Of a DNA stretch of 36,517 nt, positions 8,126-15,505 are shown piece after piece. The notes beneath the pieces were generated by a model, which saw only the letters and a list, made by a program, of their open reading frames with translations, was not told the origin of the DNA and ran no database searches. The translations under genes and the position numbers were made by a program. Position 1 is the first letter of the stretch, and each line of letters starts with the position of its first letter. The stretch is taken from positions 1 through 36,517 of the forward strand of contig JAGXGZ010000091.1 of assembly GCA_024636495.1 (NCBI GenBank), in the 5' to 3' direction. The stretch is from Roseobacter sp. (GTDB lineage: Bacteria; Pseudomonadota; Alphaproteobacteria; Rhodobacterales; Rhodobacteraceae).

Positions 8126-9214
8126 TTAGCCTTGACCCAGAACGCGCTGGCGCTGTTCGACATAGAAGGCATCAGACTTTGACAGCCAGGACGCGGACGA
8201 TGCCAGCGATTCTTCAAAGCTGGTGCGGATGTCGGCGTAAAGCGTGTCGCTCATGTTTTCGTCCATGACTTCCTTGGACGCGGCACCGAAGGCATCCCAG
8301 ACGTCATCGGGGAACTGCATGGTTTTTACGCCCTGCTGCTGCAAACGCGCCAATGCGGCACCGTTATTGGCCAGCGTTTCGGCCAGACCGGTGTGCGTTG
8401 TCGCCATAGACGCGTATTCGATGATCTTTTGCTGTGCTGGTGTCAGCTCGTTAAAGACATCAAGGTTAACGGAAGCCGTCAAACCGGAACCTGGCTCGTG
8501 GAAGCCAGCGGTGTAGTAGACTTTGGCAACTTCCTGGAAGCCCGCGCGTTCGTCCGCGAAGGGACCAACCCACTCAAGACCGTCCAACGCGCCCGAAGAT
8601 AGTGCCTGATAAAGTTCACCACCTGGGATGTTCTGAACCGATGCGCCCAGCTTGCCCAGAACCTTGCCACCAAGGCCCGGCATACGGAACTTGAGACCGT
8701 TGAAGTCAGCTGCCGAGTTGATCTCGTTGCGGAACCAGCCACCGGACTGCGAACCGGAGTTCCCGGCAAGGAACATCTTCATGTTGAAGATTTCACCGAT
8801 CTGGTTGTGCAGATCATGGCCGCCGCCGTGCAGATACCAGTTTGTAAGCTCTTGCGCTGTGCCACCGAATGGAACGGCGGTGAAATACGCCAGACCGGGG
8901 TGCTGACCGATAAAGTAATAATCTGCCGCGTGATACATGTCGGCCTGACCGGAAGATACGGCGTCAAACACTTCGAACGCACCAACCAGTTCGCCCGGCG
9001 CTTTTTTGTCGATGGTCAAGGTGCCGTCAGACATCTCGTTGACCATGTTGTTCAGGTAGGTAGCCGCGTCGTCAAGAACGGCGAAACCGCGCGGCCAGGA
9101 CGTGACCATTGTCAGCGTGCGCTTGCCTTGGGCGTAAAGGGGTGATGCCAGCGTGGAAGCGGCGGCGGCAGTGCCACCAAGTGCGGATGTCTTCAGAAAT
9201 GAACGACGGTCCAT
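8126..9214 (-). CDS. dctP: TRAP periplasmic substrate-binding protein
   Basis: A 362-residue solute receptor, exported by the Tat route: the N-terminus DRRSFLKTSALGG has the twin-arginine RRxFLK motif, a short Ala-rich core and a likely cleavage after LASPLYAQG. The mature part has the DctP fold. Examples are GELVGAFEVFDAVSSGQADM, the GGWFRNEI stretch, LKFRMPGLGGKVLGKLG with the conserved substrate-carboxylate Arg (FRMPG), and GGELYQALSSGALDGLEWVGP. It resembles 2-oxo-acid/lactate receptors of the TakP type, so a monocarboxylate or 2-oxo acid is the likeliest substrate, by inference. The ATG at 9214 was chosen over the longer frame because GGAGGAGT precedes it and the Tat signal begins there. 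It is the first gene of the operon. Confidence 0.88.
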   Translation of the reverse strand: MDRRSFLKTSALGGTAAAASTLASPLYAQGKRTLTMVTSWPRGFAVLDDAATYLNNMVNEMSDGTLTIDKKAPGELVGAFEVFDAVSSGQADMYHAADYYFIGQHPGLAYFTAVPFGGTAQELTNWYLHGGGHDLHNQIGEIFNMKMFLAGNSGSQSGGWFRNEINSAADFNGLKFRMPGLGGKVLGKLGASVQNIPGGELYQALSSGALDGLEWVGPFADERAGFQEVAKVYYTAGFHEPGSGLTASVNLDVFNELTPAQQKIIEYASMATTHTGLAETLANNGAALARLQQQGVKTMQFPDDVWDAFGAASKEVMDENMSDTLYADIRTSFEESLASSASWLSKSDAFYVEQRQRVLGQG

Positions 9215-9467
9215 AAGGATACTCCTCCCGAGGAATGGATGCCCACACGTCAAAGTTGCTTGCGGGTCGTTTCAAGTTTCAGCAATCTAAACGATACATT
9301 GCGTTTTGGAATACCAATTAATGCGTAGAGCCCGCGCATATCCACTAGATATCGACAGATTTGTTGCCTCATGTTTAGGCATTACCATCAGTTACGACCC
9401 AGGCCCCCGACGATCAGCGCTGCAACTCCCGCTTTGATTCGCCTCTGATTCCCTTTAACAAAATTCC
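9215..9467. promoter_or_regulatory. Divergent promoter region, TRAP operon and two-component system
   Basis: The 250 bases separate dctP (minus) from the histidine kinase gene (plus). Two inverted repeats stand out: TTGG-AATA-CCAA at 9306-9317 and ATATC-CACTA-GATAT at 9338-9352. Either could be a site for the NarL-type regulator encoded at 10898. No convincing -35/-10 pair was fixed. Confidence 0.4.
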
Positions 9468-10886
9468 ATGCGCCATCTGCTGTCCCGCCTTGCCCCGACC
9501 TATGCCCAAAAGCTGACGCTGCTGGCGTCCGTGCCCTTGGTGCTGGCCATGGCCGCGATTGCATTTGTGGTCGCATTGCAAGCCAAAGCCTTGGCCGACC
9601 GCGAGATCAGCACGCTTGAAATCCAGCTGATCGACGCCAAAAAGGTCGAGCTGCGCAATTACGTGACCCAAGCGCGCAACGGGTTTTATTTCATCTATGG
9701 CTCTGCGTCGCCGCAAGACGAAAGCGCCAAGGCGCAGGTCGCACAAATCCTGTCGGCGATGATCTACGGCGAGGAAGGCCAGTTTTTCGTCTATGATTTT
9801 GACGGCACCGCCTTGGTCAGCCCGCGCGAGACGGACCGGATCAACAGGAATTTTTCTGGCGAGGCTGACAGCAGCGGCACCCCGGTTGTTAACGAATTAA
9901 TCCGCATCGCCCGCGATGGTGGTGGCTACCATACCTATTTGTGGCCCAAACCCTCGACCGGGGTCGAAGCGCAGATGATCACCTATGTCACCTCTTTTCC
10001 AAGCTGGCGGTGGGCAGTGGGCACTGGCGTGTTCATTGATGACGTACTGGCCAGCGTCGCCAACGCGCGCGCCGACTTGCAGACCCGCGTTCAACGCACG
10101 TTCCTATATATCGGCGTGATCACGGTGGCAGCCTTGCTGATGGTGTTTGGCACCGGCATGCTGGTCAATCTGCGCGAACGCCGTCTGGCCGACGCCAAGT
10201 TGAAAAAGCTGACGCAACGGGTGTTTGACGCCCAAGAGGAAGAACGCGGCCGTGTGGCTCGGGAATTACATGACGGGATCAGCCAGATCCTTGTCGGCGT
10301 ACGCTATGCGTTGGAAAATGCTCGCCGCCGTCTGGACCAAGGCGACGCCAAAGCCGCAGCGCCCCTTGGCAAAGGCATCGACAGTCTGGGCGAAGCAATC
10401 TCCGAAGTCCGCCGGATCAGCCGCGATCTGCGCCCCGGTATTCTGGATGATCTGGGACTTGGTCCGGCGCTTAGAACATTGGTAGACGAATTTGCCGCCC
10501 GCACAGGCATCACCTGCCATTTCGAGACGGTGGTGTTTCGTAATCGTCTGGATGATGACGCAAAGATCGCGCTGTACCGGATCGCACAAGAAGCCCTGAC
10601 CAACATCGAACGCCACGCCGCTGCCACCCACGTTAAAATGAATCTGCGCGGCCACCGGCAAGGCGCCACACTTGAGATCAGCGACGACGGGCGCGGCATG
10701 TCGGACCTCACGCGCAGCGCAGGTGGTCTTGGTCTGCGCAATATGCAAGAACGCATGGACCAGTTGGGCGGCACCCTGTCTTTGCAATCAGCGCCGCAAG
10801 GCGGCACCTTGATCAAAGCCACCGTGCCGCTGACCCATCTGTTGCCACCCGAACCAGCACGCGCAACCCCTGCCCCGACCTTTTAG
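9468..10886 (+). CDS. Sensor histidine kinase, NarL-type, with periplasmic Cache domain
   Basis: A 472-residue membrane kinase. TM1 is about 16-38 and TM2 about 212-234. Between them lies a periplasmic region with the single-Cache look (GEEGQFFVYDFDGTALVSPR near 102-120, FPSWRWAVGTGVFIDDV near 177-193). The HisKA_3 dimerisation helix has the phosphoacceptor His268 in RELHDGISQ. The HATPase domain shows the N box around EALTNIERHA (375-384), the G1 box DDGRG (406-410) and GGLGLRNMQER (419-429). It phosphorylates the regulator encoded 11 bases downstream. Being divergent from a TRAP operon, it probably senses the transported acid and induces uptake; that is inference. No clear ribosome binding site is seen before the ATG. 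Confidence 0.9.
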   Translation: MRHLLSRLAPTYAQKLTLLASVPLVLAMAAIAFVVALQAKALADREISTLEIQLIDAKKVELRNYVTQARNGFYFIYGSASPQDESAKAQVAQILSAMIYGEEGQFFVYDFDGTALVSPRETDRINRNFSGEADSSGTPVVNELIRIARDGGGYHTYLWPKPSTGVEAQMITYVTSFPSWRWAVGTGVFIDDVLASVANARADLQTRVQRTFLYIGVITVAALLMVFGTGMLVNLRERRLADAKLKKLTQRVFDAQEEERGRVARELHDGISQILVGVRYALENARRRLDQGDAKAAAPLGKGIDSLGEAISEVRRISRDLRPGILDDLGLGPALRTLVDEFAARTGITCHFETVVFRNRLDDDAKIALYRIAQEALTNIERHAAATHVKMNLRGHRQGATLEISDDGRGMSDLTRSAGGLGLRNMQERMDQLGGTLSLQSAPQGGTLIKATVPLTHLLPPEPARATPAPTF

Positions 10887-10897
10887 GAAAACCGTTG

Positions 10898-11539
10898 ATG
10901 ATGAACCCTGTCAAAGTGATGATTGTCGATGACCATCCGATGGTTGCCGAAGGCATCCAATCAATCCTTGAAAGCTATGACGACATTCAGGTTGTCGGGT
11001 GCCTGTCGAATGGCCGCGCCGCCATCGACCAATTCGAGGCGTTAAGCCCCGATGTGATTTTGATGGACCTGAACATGCCCGACGTCGGCGGGCTTTCCGC
11101 GACAGAGATCGTTCTGGAACGCGCCCCGGACATGCGCATCGTGATTTTGTCGATGCATGACAACCCCGAATACATTTCCTCGGCCCTGAGCCATGGCGCG
11201 ATGGGCTATATCCTCAAGGATGTTCCCACCGACGAAATCAAGCTGGCGATCGACACCGTGATGATGGGCCAGCGGTATCTGTGCACCGGCGCGAAAGGGT
11301 CGCTTAAACCCAAAGACGACGCCCGCGAAGCGCTGACAGAACGCGAGCAGACGATCCTGTTGCAACTCGCGCAAGGCAAAGCCAACAAGGAGGTCGCCGT
11401 GATCCTGGATATCTCGGTGCGCACTGTCGAAACACACCGCAAGAACATCAAGCGCAAGCTGGGCATTTCGTCCACCGCAGGCCTGACCCGCTACGCGATG
11501 GAACATGGCGTGCTGCAAGGAACGGGCGTTCGGCTGTAG
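10898..11539 (+). CDS. LuxR/NarL-family response regulator
   Basis: A 213-residue two-domain regulator. The receiver domain occupies about 5-122, with acidic pair Asp11-Asp12, phosphoacceptor Asp57 (ILMDLNMP) and Lys in YILKD. A LuxR-type HTH lies at about 146-205 (LTEREQTILLQLAQG, then ILDISVRTVETHRKNIKRKL). It forms a pair with the kinase gene that ends 11 bases upstream and likely activates the divergent TRAP genes. The start is one of two adjacent ATGs at 10898/10901; a TTG just before is possible but less likely. AGGAAA at 10885-10890 is the ribosome binding site. Confidence 0.9.
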   Translation: MMNPVKVMIVDDHPMVAEGIQSILESYDDIQVVGCLSNGRAAIDQFEALSPDVILMDLNMPDVGGLSATEIVLERAPDMRIVILSMHDNPEYISSALSHGAMGYILKDVPTDEIKLAIDTVMMGQRYLCTGAKGSLKPKDDAREALTEREQTILLQLAQGKANKEVAVILDISVRTVETHRKNIKRKLGISSTAGLTRYAMEHGVLQGTGVRL

Positions 11540-11588
11540 GCGCGAGGCGAGAACCCCAAGGAAACCCGGACCAAAATTTGGACCGGGT

Positions 11589-11627
11589 AAAAGCTCGAAC
11601 GTAAACTCAGGTAGAGCTTTTTGTTTT
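11589..11627 (+). terminator. Intrinsic terminator after the two-component genes
   Basis: AAAAGCTC (11589-11596) pairs with GAGCTTTT (11614-11621), followed by TGTTTTATC. A further imperfect hairpin (CCCGGACCAAA with TTTGGACCGGG, one mismatch) lies just upstream at about 11563-11585. Together they should end transcription of the regulator gene. The A-rich left arm could also serve minus-strand transcripts from 11664. Confidence 0.6.
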
Positions 11628-11663
11628 ATCAGGTTTCACCGCTTTTTAGTCATCGGCCGCCTG

Positions 11664-11858
11664 TTAAAAATCCGCCACGTAAATTTCGGGTGGAATTGGG
11701 TAGCACATAAAAATCCCTTTTCTTTTTGCGGATACGGGACGTTCATAAGCAGCAAATTCTTTTGCCACGATCCCGGATACGTCCACTCCCTTTTTCGTCG
11801 CCCCTACCACCTCAATCGGAAATTTCGCTATCTGAGGTTTGCGCGGCTTTTTATTCAA
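11664..11858 (-). CDS. Small protein of unknown function, paralog of its upstream neighbour
   Basis: A 64-residue reading frame whose only upstream start is TTG at 11856-11858, overlapping the stop of the preceding gene (CTTGAATAA), so translation would be by coupling. Its core ATKKGVDVSGIVAKEF is clearly related to ATKQGHDVSGMVAKEY in the neighbour, and the DNA of the two cores is also similar, so this is a tandem duplication. Its N-terminus looks replaced or worn (PRKPQIAKFPIEVV), so it may be a degenerate copy. It is soluble, with no signal peptide. Function unknown. Confidence 0.45.
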   Translation of the reverse strand: MNKKPRKPQIAKFPIEVVGATKKGVDVSGIVAKEFAAYERPVSAKRKGIFMCYPIPPEIYVADF

Positions 11859-12069
11859 GTGTCCAACGCCATATACAAATCTCTTTGTCCGTGTATGTAA
11901 TAGTCCAACAAACCCTGACCTTTTTCTTGTTCAATCCTGTTTCGGGACCTTCCTCATCGGGGTATTCTTTTGCAACCATCCCGGATACATCATGCCCCTG
12001 TTTTGTTGCTTCCGTGACAGCTTCGATAAGTTCTTTTGCAAAATCTTCAATATTGTCGTGATTCGCCAT
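11851..12069 (-). CDS. Small soluble protein of unknown function
   Basis: A 72-residue protein starting at ATG 12069 with a good ribosome binding site (AAAGGAGA, about 9 bases upstream). The N-terminal half is a predicted amphipathic helix (NIEDFAKELIEAVTEATKQG), then DVSGMVAKEY. The C-terminal half alternates hydrophobic residues (KVRVCWTITYTDKEICIW), suggesting beta strands. There is no membrane segment or signal. It is the first of two tandem related genes, convergent with the two-component operon. I do not recognise the family. Confidence 0.6.
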   Translation of the reverse strand: MANHDNIEDFAKELIEAVTEATKQGHDVSGMVAKEYPDEEGPETGLNKKKVRVCWTITYTDKEICIWRWTLE

Positions 12070-12381
12070 TTAGGATTCTCCTTTACAACCGCCTCACTGC
12101 GGCACCCCGATTGGTTGTCTTCGGTCTAATAAAAATCAAGAAAAATTTGGAATTCGGTTGGCGAAGGTGCAAAACTTTGAACCAATCTGGTCCGGAGAGG
12201 TTATCACTGTCCGCTGAAGAGATCGCATTTTGCGGTGCGCAGCCCCCTGAGTGACTCGCATGCATGCGCCGATGGCCGCAAACACCCTACTCCTTTCGCA
12301 AAATCACCAAAAATACACGACTGCGCGCAATAAATGCAAAGATTTTCCATCCTTCTGGACATTTTTTTATGAATTTGCCCA
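12070..12381. other. Intergenic stretch between the small-gene pair and the ilv promoter
   Basis: About 310 bases with no supported gene. It must hold the minus-strand promoter of the small-gene pair near 12080-12140, but no box could be fixed. The part next to 12300-12380 is AT-rich, which would suit an upstream region for the ilv promoter. Confidence 0.4.
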
Positions 12382-12410
12382 TTGACGCCCCTTTACGCCC
12401 CTCATAATGT
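12382..12410 (+). promoter_or_regulatory. Sigma-70-type promoter of the ilv operon
   Basis: TTGACG at 12382-12387, a 17-base spacer, then TAATGT at 12405-12410. The start of transcription would be near 12417, about 23 bases before the leader peptide ATG. This is the best match to a housekeeping promoter seen in the window. Confidence 0.75.
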
Positions 12411-12439
12411 CCCCAAACGCAAGCAAGGAGCCTTTGGCC

Positions 12440-12487
12440 ATGACTATTCTAGTCGTCATTGTAGGACACACGCGCATGGGCCGGTAA
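12440..12487 (+). CDS. ilv operon leader peptide
   Basis: A 15-residue peptide, MTILVVIVGHTRMGR, with AAGGAG at 12425-12430 as ribosome binding site 9 bases upstream. Residues 3-8 are Ile, Leu, Val, Val, Ile, Val, exactly the amino acids made by the pathway downstream. Ribosome stalling at these codons (12446-12463) when charged tRNAs are scarce should leave 12472-12479 free to form the antiterminator. When the ribosome reaches the stop at 12485-12487 it covers that segment and the terminator forms. This is inferred from the arrangement, which is the standard attenuation design. Confidence 0.85.
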   Translation: MTILVVIVGHTRMGR

Positions 12488-12514
12488 CGGCAGACCATAA
12501 TTGTCACCATGCGC
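12472..12514 (+). promoter_or_regulatory. Antiterminator pairing of the ilv attenuator
   Basis: GCGCATGG (12472-12479) is exactly complementary to CCATGCGC (12507-12514). The second segment takes away the first two bases of the terminator stem, so the two structures exclude each other. A third alternative pairs GGCCATG (12436-12442, around the leader start) with CATGGGCC (12475-12482, one bulged G) and would block the antiterminator when the leader is not translated. Confidence 0.7.
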
Positions 12515-12539
12515 CCCCGATAAAACCGGGGGCTTTTTT
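12513..12539 (+). terminator. Intrinsic terminator of the ilv attenuator
   Basis: GCCCCCG (12513-12519) pairs with CGGGGGC (12527-12533), loop of 7, followed by six T. It lies between the leader peptide and the ilvB start (12590), so read-through decides expression. Confidence 0.85.
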
Positions 12540-12589
12540 ATTTGCAGCACAATGTTTTGAGTCCAACCACCACCCTACGGAGCACCACG

Positions 12590-14341
12590 ATGACACGTAA
12601 AATGACCGGAGCGAAAATGATCGTCCAAGCCCTCATTGATCAGGGTGTCGATACTATATTTGGCTATCCCGGCGGTGCTGTCCTACCGATTTATGACGAG
12701 GTGTTTCAGCAAAACAGCATCAAGCATGTTTTGGTGCGCCACGAACAAGGTGCGGTTCACGCCGCCGAAGGCTATGCCCGATCAACCGGAAAGCCGGGCG
12801 TTGTTCTGGTGACCTCTGGTCCCGGTGCGACGAATGCTGTGACAGGTCTGACCGACGCCTTGCTGGATTCGATCCCGCTGGTGGTTCTGACAGGACAGGT
12901 TCCAACCTTCATGATCGGGTCCGACGCGTTCCAAGAGGCCGACACCGTTGGCATCACACGTCCTTGCACGAAACATAACTGGCTGGTCAAAGACACTGAC
13001 AAGCTGGCTGGCGTTTTACACGAGGCCTTTCACGTGGCAACCTCGGGCCGTCCGGGTCCGGTTCTGGTCGACATCCCCAAGGACGTGCAGTTCGCCACTG
13101 GCCAATACGAGCCCAAAAAGCCGTCGGTGTCGCATTATCAGCCGCCCGTCAAAGGCGACATGGCCGCGATCACAGAATTGGTTGAAGCAATCGAATCTGC
13201 CAAGCGCCCGGTTTTCTATACCGGCGGCGGCGTCATCAACTCTGGTCCCGCTGCATCGCAGCTGCTGCGCGAACTGGTCGAGGCGACAGGCTTTCCCATC
13301 ACGTCAACCCTGATGGGGTTGGGGTGTTATCCGGCGTCCGGTGACAAATGGCTGGGTATGTTGGGGATGCACGGGCTTTACGAGGCCAACATGGCGATGC
13401 ACGACTGCGACCTGATGATCAACGTCGGCGCGCGGTTTGACGACCGGATCACCGGTGTTGTCGACATGTTTAGCCCCAAATCGAAAAAGGCACATATCGA
13501 CATTGATCCGTCTTCGATCAACAAGATCATTCGCGTGGACATCCCGATTGTCGGCGACGTTGGCCATGTGCTGGAAGACATGCTGAAGATATGGAAATCC
13601 CGCGGTCGCAAAACCAATTCCGAGGCCGTGGCCAAATGGTGGAAGAAAATCAACGAGTGGCGCAGCATTGACTGCCTGAAGTTCGAACAAAAAGGCAAGA
13701 TCATCAAGCCGCAATACGCCTTGTCGCGGCTTGAGGCGCTGACCAAGAAATACGACCGCTATATCTGCACCGAAGTGGGTCAGCACCAGATGTGGGCCGC
13801 CCAATACCTGAACTTTGAAGATCCGAACCGCTGGATGACATCGGGCGGCTTGGGCACCATGGGCTACGGCTTCCCCGCCTCCATCGGTGTGCAGATGGCG
13901 CATCCCGATGCGTTGGTGATCAACGTTGCGGGCGAAGCGTCATGGCTGATGAACATGCAAGAAATGGGCACCGCGATGCAATACGGCCTGCCCGTCAAAC
14001 AGTTCATCTTGAACAACGAACGCCTTGGCATGGTGCGGCAGTGGCAGGAATTGCTGCACGGCGAACGCTATTCGCAAAGCTGGTCTGAAAGCCTGCCCGA
14101 TTTCGTCAAGCTGGCCGAAGCCTTTGGTGCCAAGGGCATCTTGTGCTCTGATCCGGACGATCTGGACGATGCGATCATGGAGATGCTGACCTATAATGGC
14201 CCGGTGATCTTTGATTGCTTGGTGGAAAAGCATGAAAACTGCTTTCCGATGATCCCGTCGGGCAAGGCGCATAACGACATGATGCTGGCCGGTGTGGATA
14301 CGCAAGGGGTGATTGACGCCAAAGGGTCAGTCTTGGTGTAA
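12590..14341 (+). CDS. ilvB: Acetolactate synthase large (catalytic) subunit
   Basis: A 583-residue ThDP enzyme that condenses two pyruvates to 2-acetolactate, or pyruvate and 2-oxobutyrate to 2-aceto-2-hydroxybutyrate, the first common step of Ile/Val/Leu synthesis. The N-terminal domain has GYPGGAVLPIYDEV and the catalytic Glu in RHEQGAVHAAEGYAR. The middle FAD-binding domain has MLGMHG and the C-terminal domain the ThDP motif, visible as VAGEASWLMNMQEMGTA to LNNERLGMVRQWQ. In this motif GDGS is replaced by GEAS: the usual Asp is Glu and the next Gly is Ala, which deserves a look. The ATG at 12590 was chosen for its conserved start (MTRKMTGAKM) and CGGAG upstream. The symbol ilvI would be equally apt. 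Confidence 0.95.
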   Translation: MTRKMTGAKMIVQALIDQGVDTIFGYPGGAVLPIYDEVFQQNSIKHVLVRHEQGAVHAAEGYARSTGKPGVVLVTSGPGATNAVTGLTDALLDSIPLVVLTGQVPTFMIGSDAFQEADTVGITRPCTKHNWLVKDTDKLAGVLHEAFHVATSGRPGPVLVDIPKDVQFATGQYEPKKPSVSHYQPPVKGDMAAITELVEAIESAKRPVFYTGGGVINSGPAASQLLRELVEATGFPITSTLMGLGCYPASGDKWLGMLGMHGLYEANMAMHDCDLMINVGARFDDRITGVVDMFSPKSKKAHIDIDPSSINKIIRVDIPIVGDVGHVLEDMLKIWKSRGRKTNSEAVAKWWKKINEWRSIDCLKFEQKGKIIKPQYALSRLEALTKKYDRYICTEVGQHQMWAAQYLNFEDPNRWMTSGGLGTMGYGFPASIGVQMAHPDALVINVAGEASWLMNMQEMGTAMQYGLPVKQFILNNERLGMVRQWQELLHGERYSQSWSESLPDFVKLAEAFGAKGILCSDPDDLDDAIMEMLTYNGPVIFDCLVEKHENCFPMIPSGKAHNDMMLAGVDTQGVIDAKGSVLV

Positions 14342-14342
14342 C

Positions 14343-14387
14343 CCGTTTTTTTCCAAAAAAACGGACCGGAGTTTTGAAAAACTCCGG
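14343..14387 (+). promoter_or_regulatory. Two hairpins in the ilvB-ilvN gap
   Basis: CCGTTTTTTT/AAAAAAACGG (14343-14364) and CCGGAGTTTT/AAAACTCCGG (14366-14387) lie back to back in the 75-base gap. The first has no room for an ideal loop and would open at its tip. They may stabilise the upstream message or set the ratio of large to small subunit; there is no terminator-like T-run after the second. Confidence 0.5.
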
Positions 14388-14416
14388 CGACGAAATCAGA
14401 TGAAGAGGACAGTCAG

Positions 14417-14977
14417 ATGTCACCGCTAAAAATCAAAAAAGGCTCTACCAGCCACTCTGCCTATAACTTGCGCCCCAACTTCTCGGACGTGATCGAACGC
14501 CATACGCTTGCGGTGCTTGTCGAAAACGAGCCCGGTGTTTTGGCCCGTGTCATCGGCCTGTTTTCAGGGCGCGGATACAATATCGACAGCCTGACGGTGG
14601 CCGAGGTGGATCACACCGGCCACCTGAGCAGGATCACGATCGTCACCTCGGGCACACCGCAAGTCATCGAACAGATCAAAGCACAGCTTGGCCGGATCGT
14701 ACCCGTCCACGAGGTCCACGACCTTACGGTCGAGGGACCCTCTGTTGAGCGTGAATTGGCGATGTTCAAAGTATCGGGCACAGGCGATAAACGTGTTGAA
14801 GCCCTGCGGTTGGCGGATATTTTCCGGGCGAACGTCGTCGACAGCACCCTTGAAACGTTCGTTTTCGAGATCACTGGCGCACCAGAAAAAATTGATGCTT
14901 TTGCCGAGCTTATGCGCCCCTTGGGCCTGAAAGATGTCGCACGAACAGGTGTTGCGGCGCTGCCGCGGGGAGATTAG
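14417..14977 (+). CDS. ilvN: Acetolactate synthase small (regulatory) subunit
   Basis: A 186-residue subunit that activates the large subunit and gives valine feedback inhibition. An ACT domain is at about 28-100 (HTLAVLVENEPGVLARVIGL, with the family's GRGYNIDSLTVAEVD), followed by the C-terminal ALS_ss domain (VERELAMFKV, FRANVVDSTLETFVFEITG). It is longer at the N-terminus than the usual 160-170 residues by about 20 polar residues. AGAGGA lies about 9 bases before the ATG. Same operon as ilvB, under the attenuator. Its stop overlaps the end of the convergent small gene by 4 bases. The symbol ilvH is also used. Confidence 0.93.
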   Translation: MSPLKIKKGSTSHSAYNLRPNFSDVIERHTLAVLVENEPGVLARVIGLFSGRGYNIDSLTVAEVDHTGHLSRITIVTSGTPQVIEQIKAQLGRIVPVHEVHDLTVEGPSVERELAMFKVSGTGDKRVEALRLADIFRANVVDSTLETFVFEITGAPEKIDAFAELMRPLGLKDVARTGVAALPRGD

Positions 14978-15318
14978 GCCATTTCGGCCTGATTTACCCT
15001 TTCTGCGATGATCGGCGGCACTGGCCGGATTGGAAACGGCACAATGTCTGCCGTTTGTCTCCGGTTGGCGTCGACATCGCTTTGCCGCAACAATTTATCC
15101 GGCAAATCCACATCCAGCTTTTCTTGCACGATGCGCGGATTCAAGGCCGTACGTAGTTTGCTTTTCCACACGACGTCGAACTCAACAAGGTCCCCAGCGT
15201 CAAGCGTGCTGGCCACACAGTCATCTGATCCGGCAAAATAGGCCAGATCACCATGGTCTTCACACCAGAAGACGGCCTTTTTTTCAGATTCGTCGCTCCA
15301 AAGAACTACTCCGTACAT
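14974..15318 (-). CDS. Conserved hypothetical protein
   Basis: A 114-residue soluble protein beginning MYGVVLWSDESEKKAVFWCE. The first half is a run of alternating hydrophobic and charged residues (GVVLWSDESEKKAVFWCEDH, LVEFDVVWKSKLRTA) that reads like a small beta barrel; the C-terminal part is Pro-rich (PFPIRPVPPI). I think homologs are common in Roseobacters, but assign no function. The ATG at 15318 was preferred to a GTG at 15333 because GAGG lies 9 bases upstream of it. It converges on ilvN with a 4-base overlap of stop codons. Confidence 0.6.
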   Translation of the reverse strand: MYGVVLWSDESEKKAVFWCEDHGDLAYFAGSDDCVASTLDAGDLVEFDVVWKSKLRTALNPRIVQEKLDVDLPDKLLRQSDVDANRRQTADIVPFPIRPVPPIIAERVNQAEMA

Positions 15319-15505
15319 AAATAATTGCCTCACTTATTTGTTACCCAACATTTAGATTGTTTCGAAAATTCAACCATTTGTCGAATTTTTTGCGAAGTGA
15401 TTTTGTGTCTGTCTGCTTGGAATTTGACGCCAAATCGCGTCACTTCTTGTCATTTACAAGCAAATACTGCATGCGTACCCTACTGAAAGTAGAGGACGTA
15501 ACGCA

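Noticed and set aside
12542..12589. Upstream start of ilvB at 12542
   Set aside because: It lacks a ribosome binding site and would place coding sequence right behind the attenuator T-run. The ATG at 12590 has CGGAG and the conserved N-terminus.
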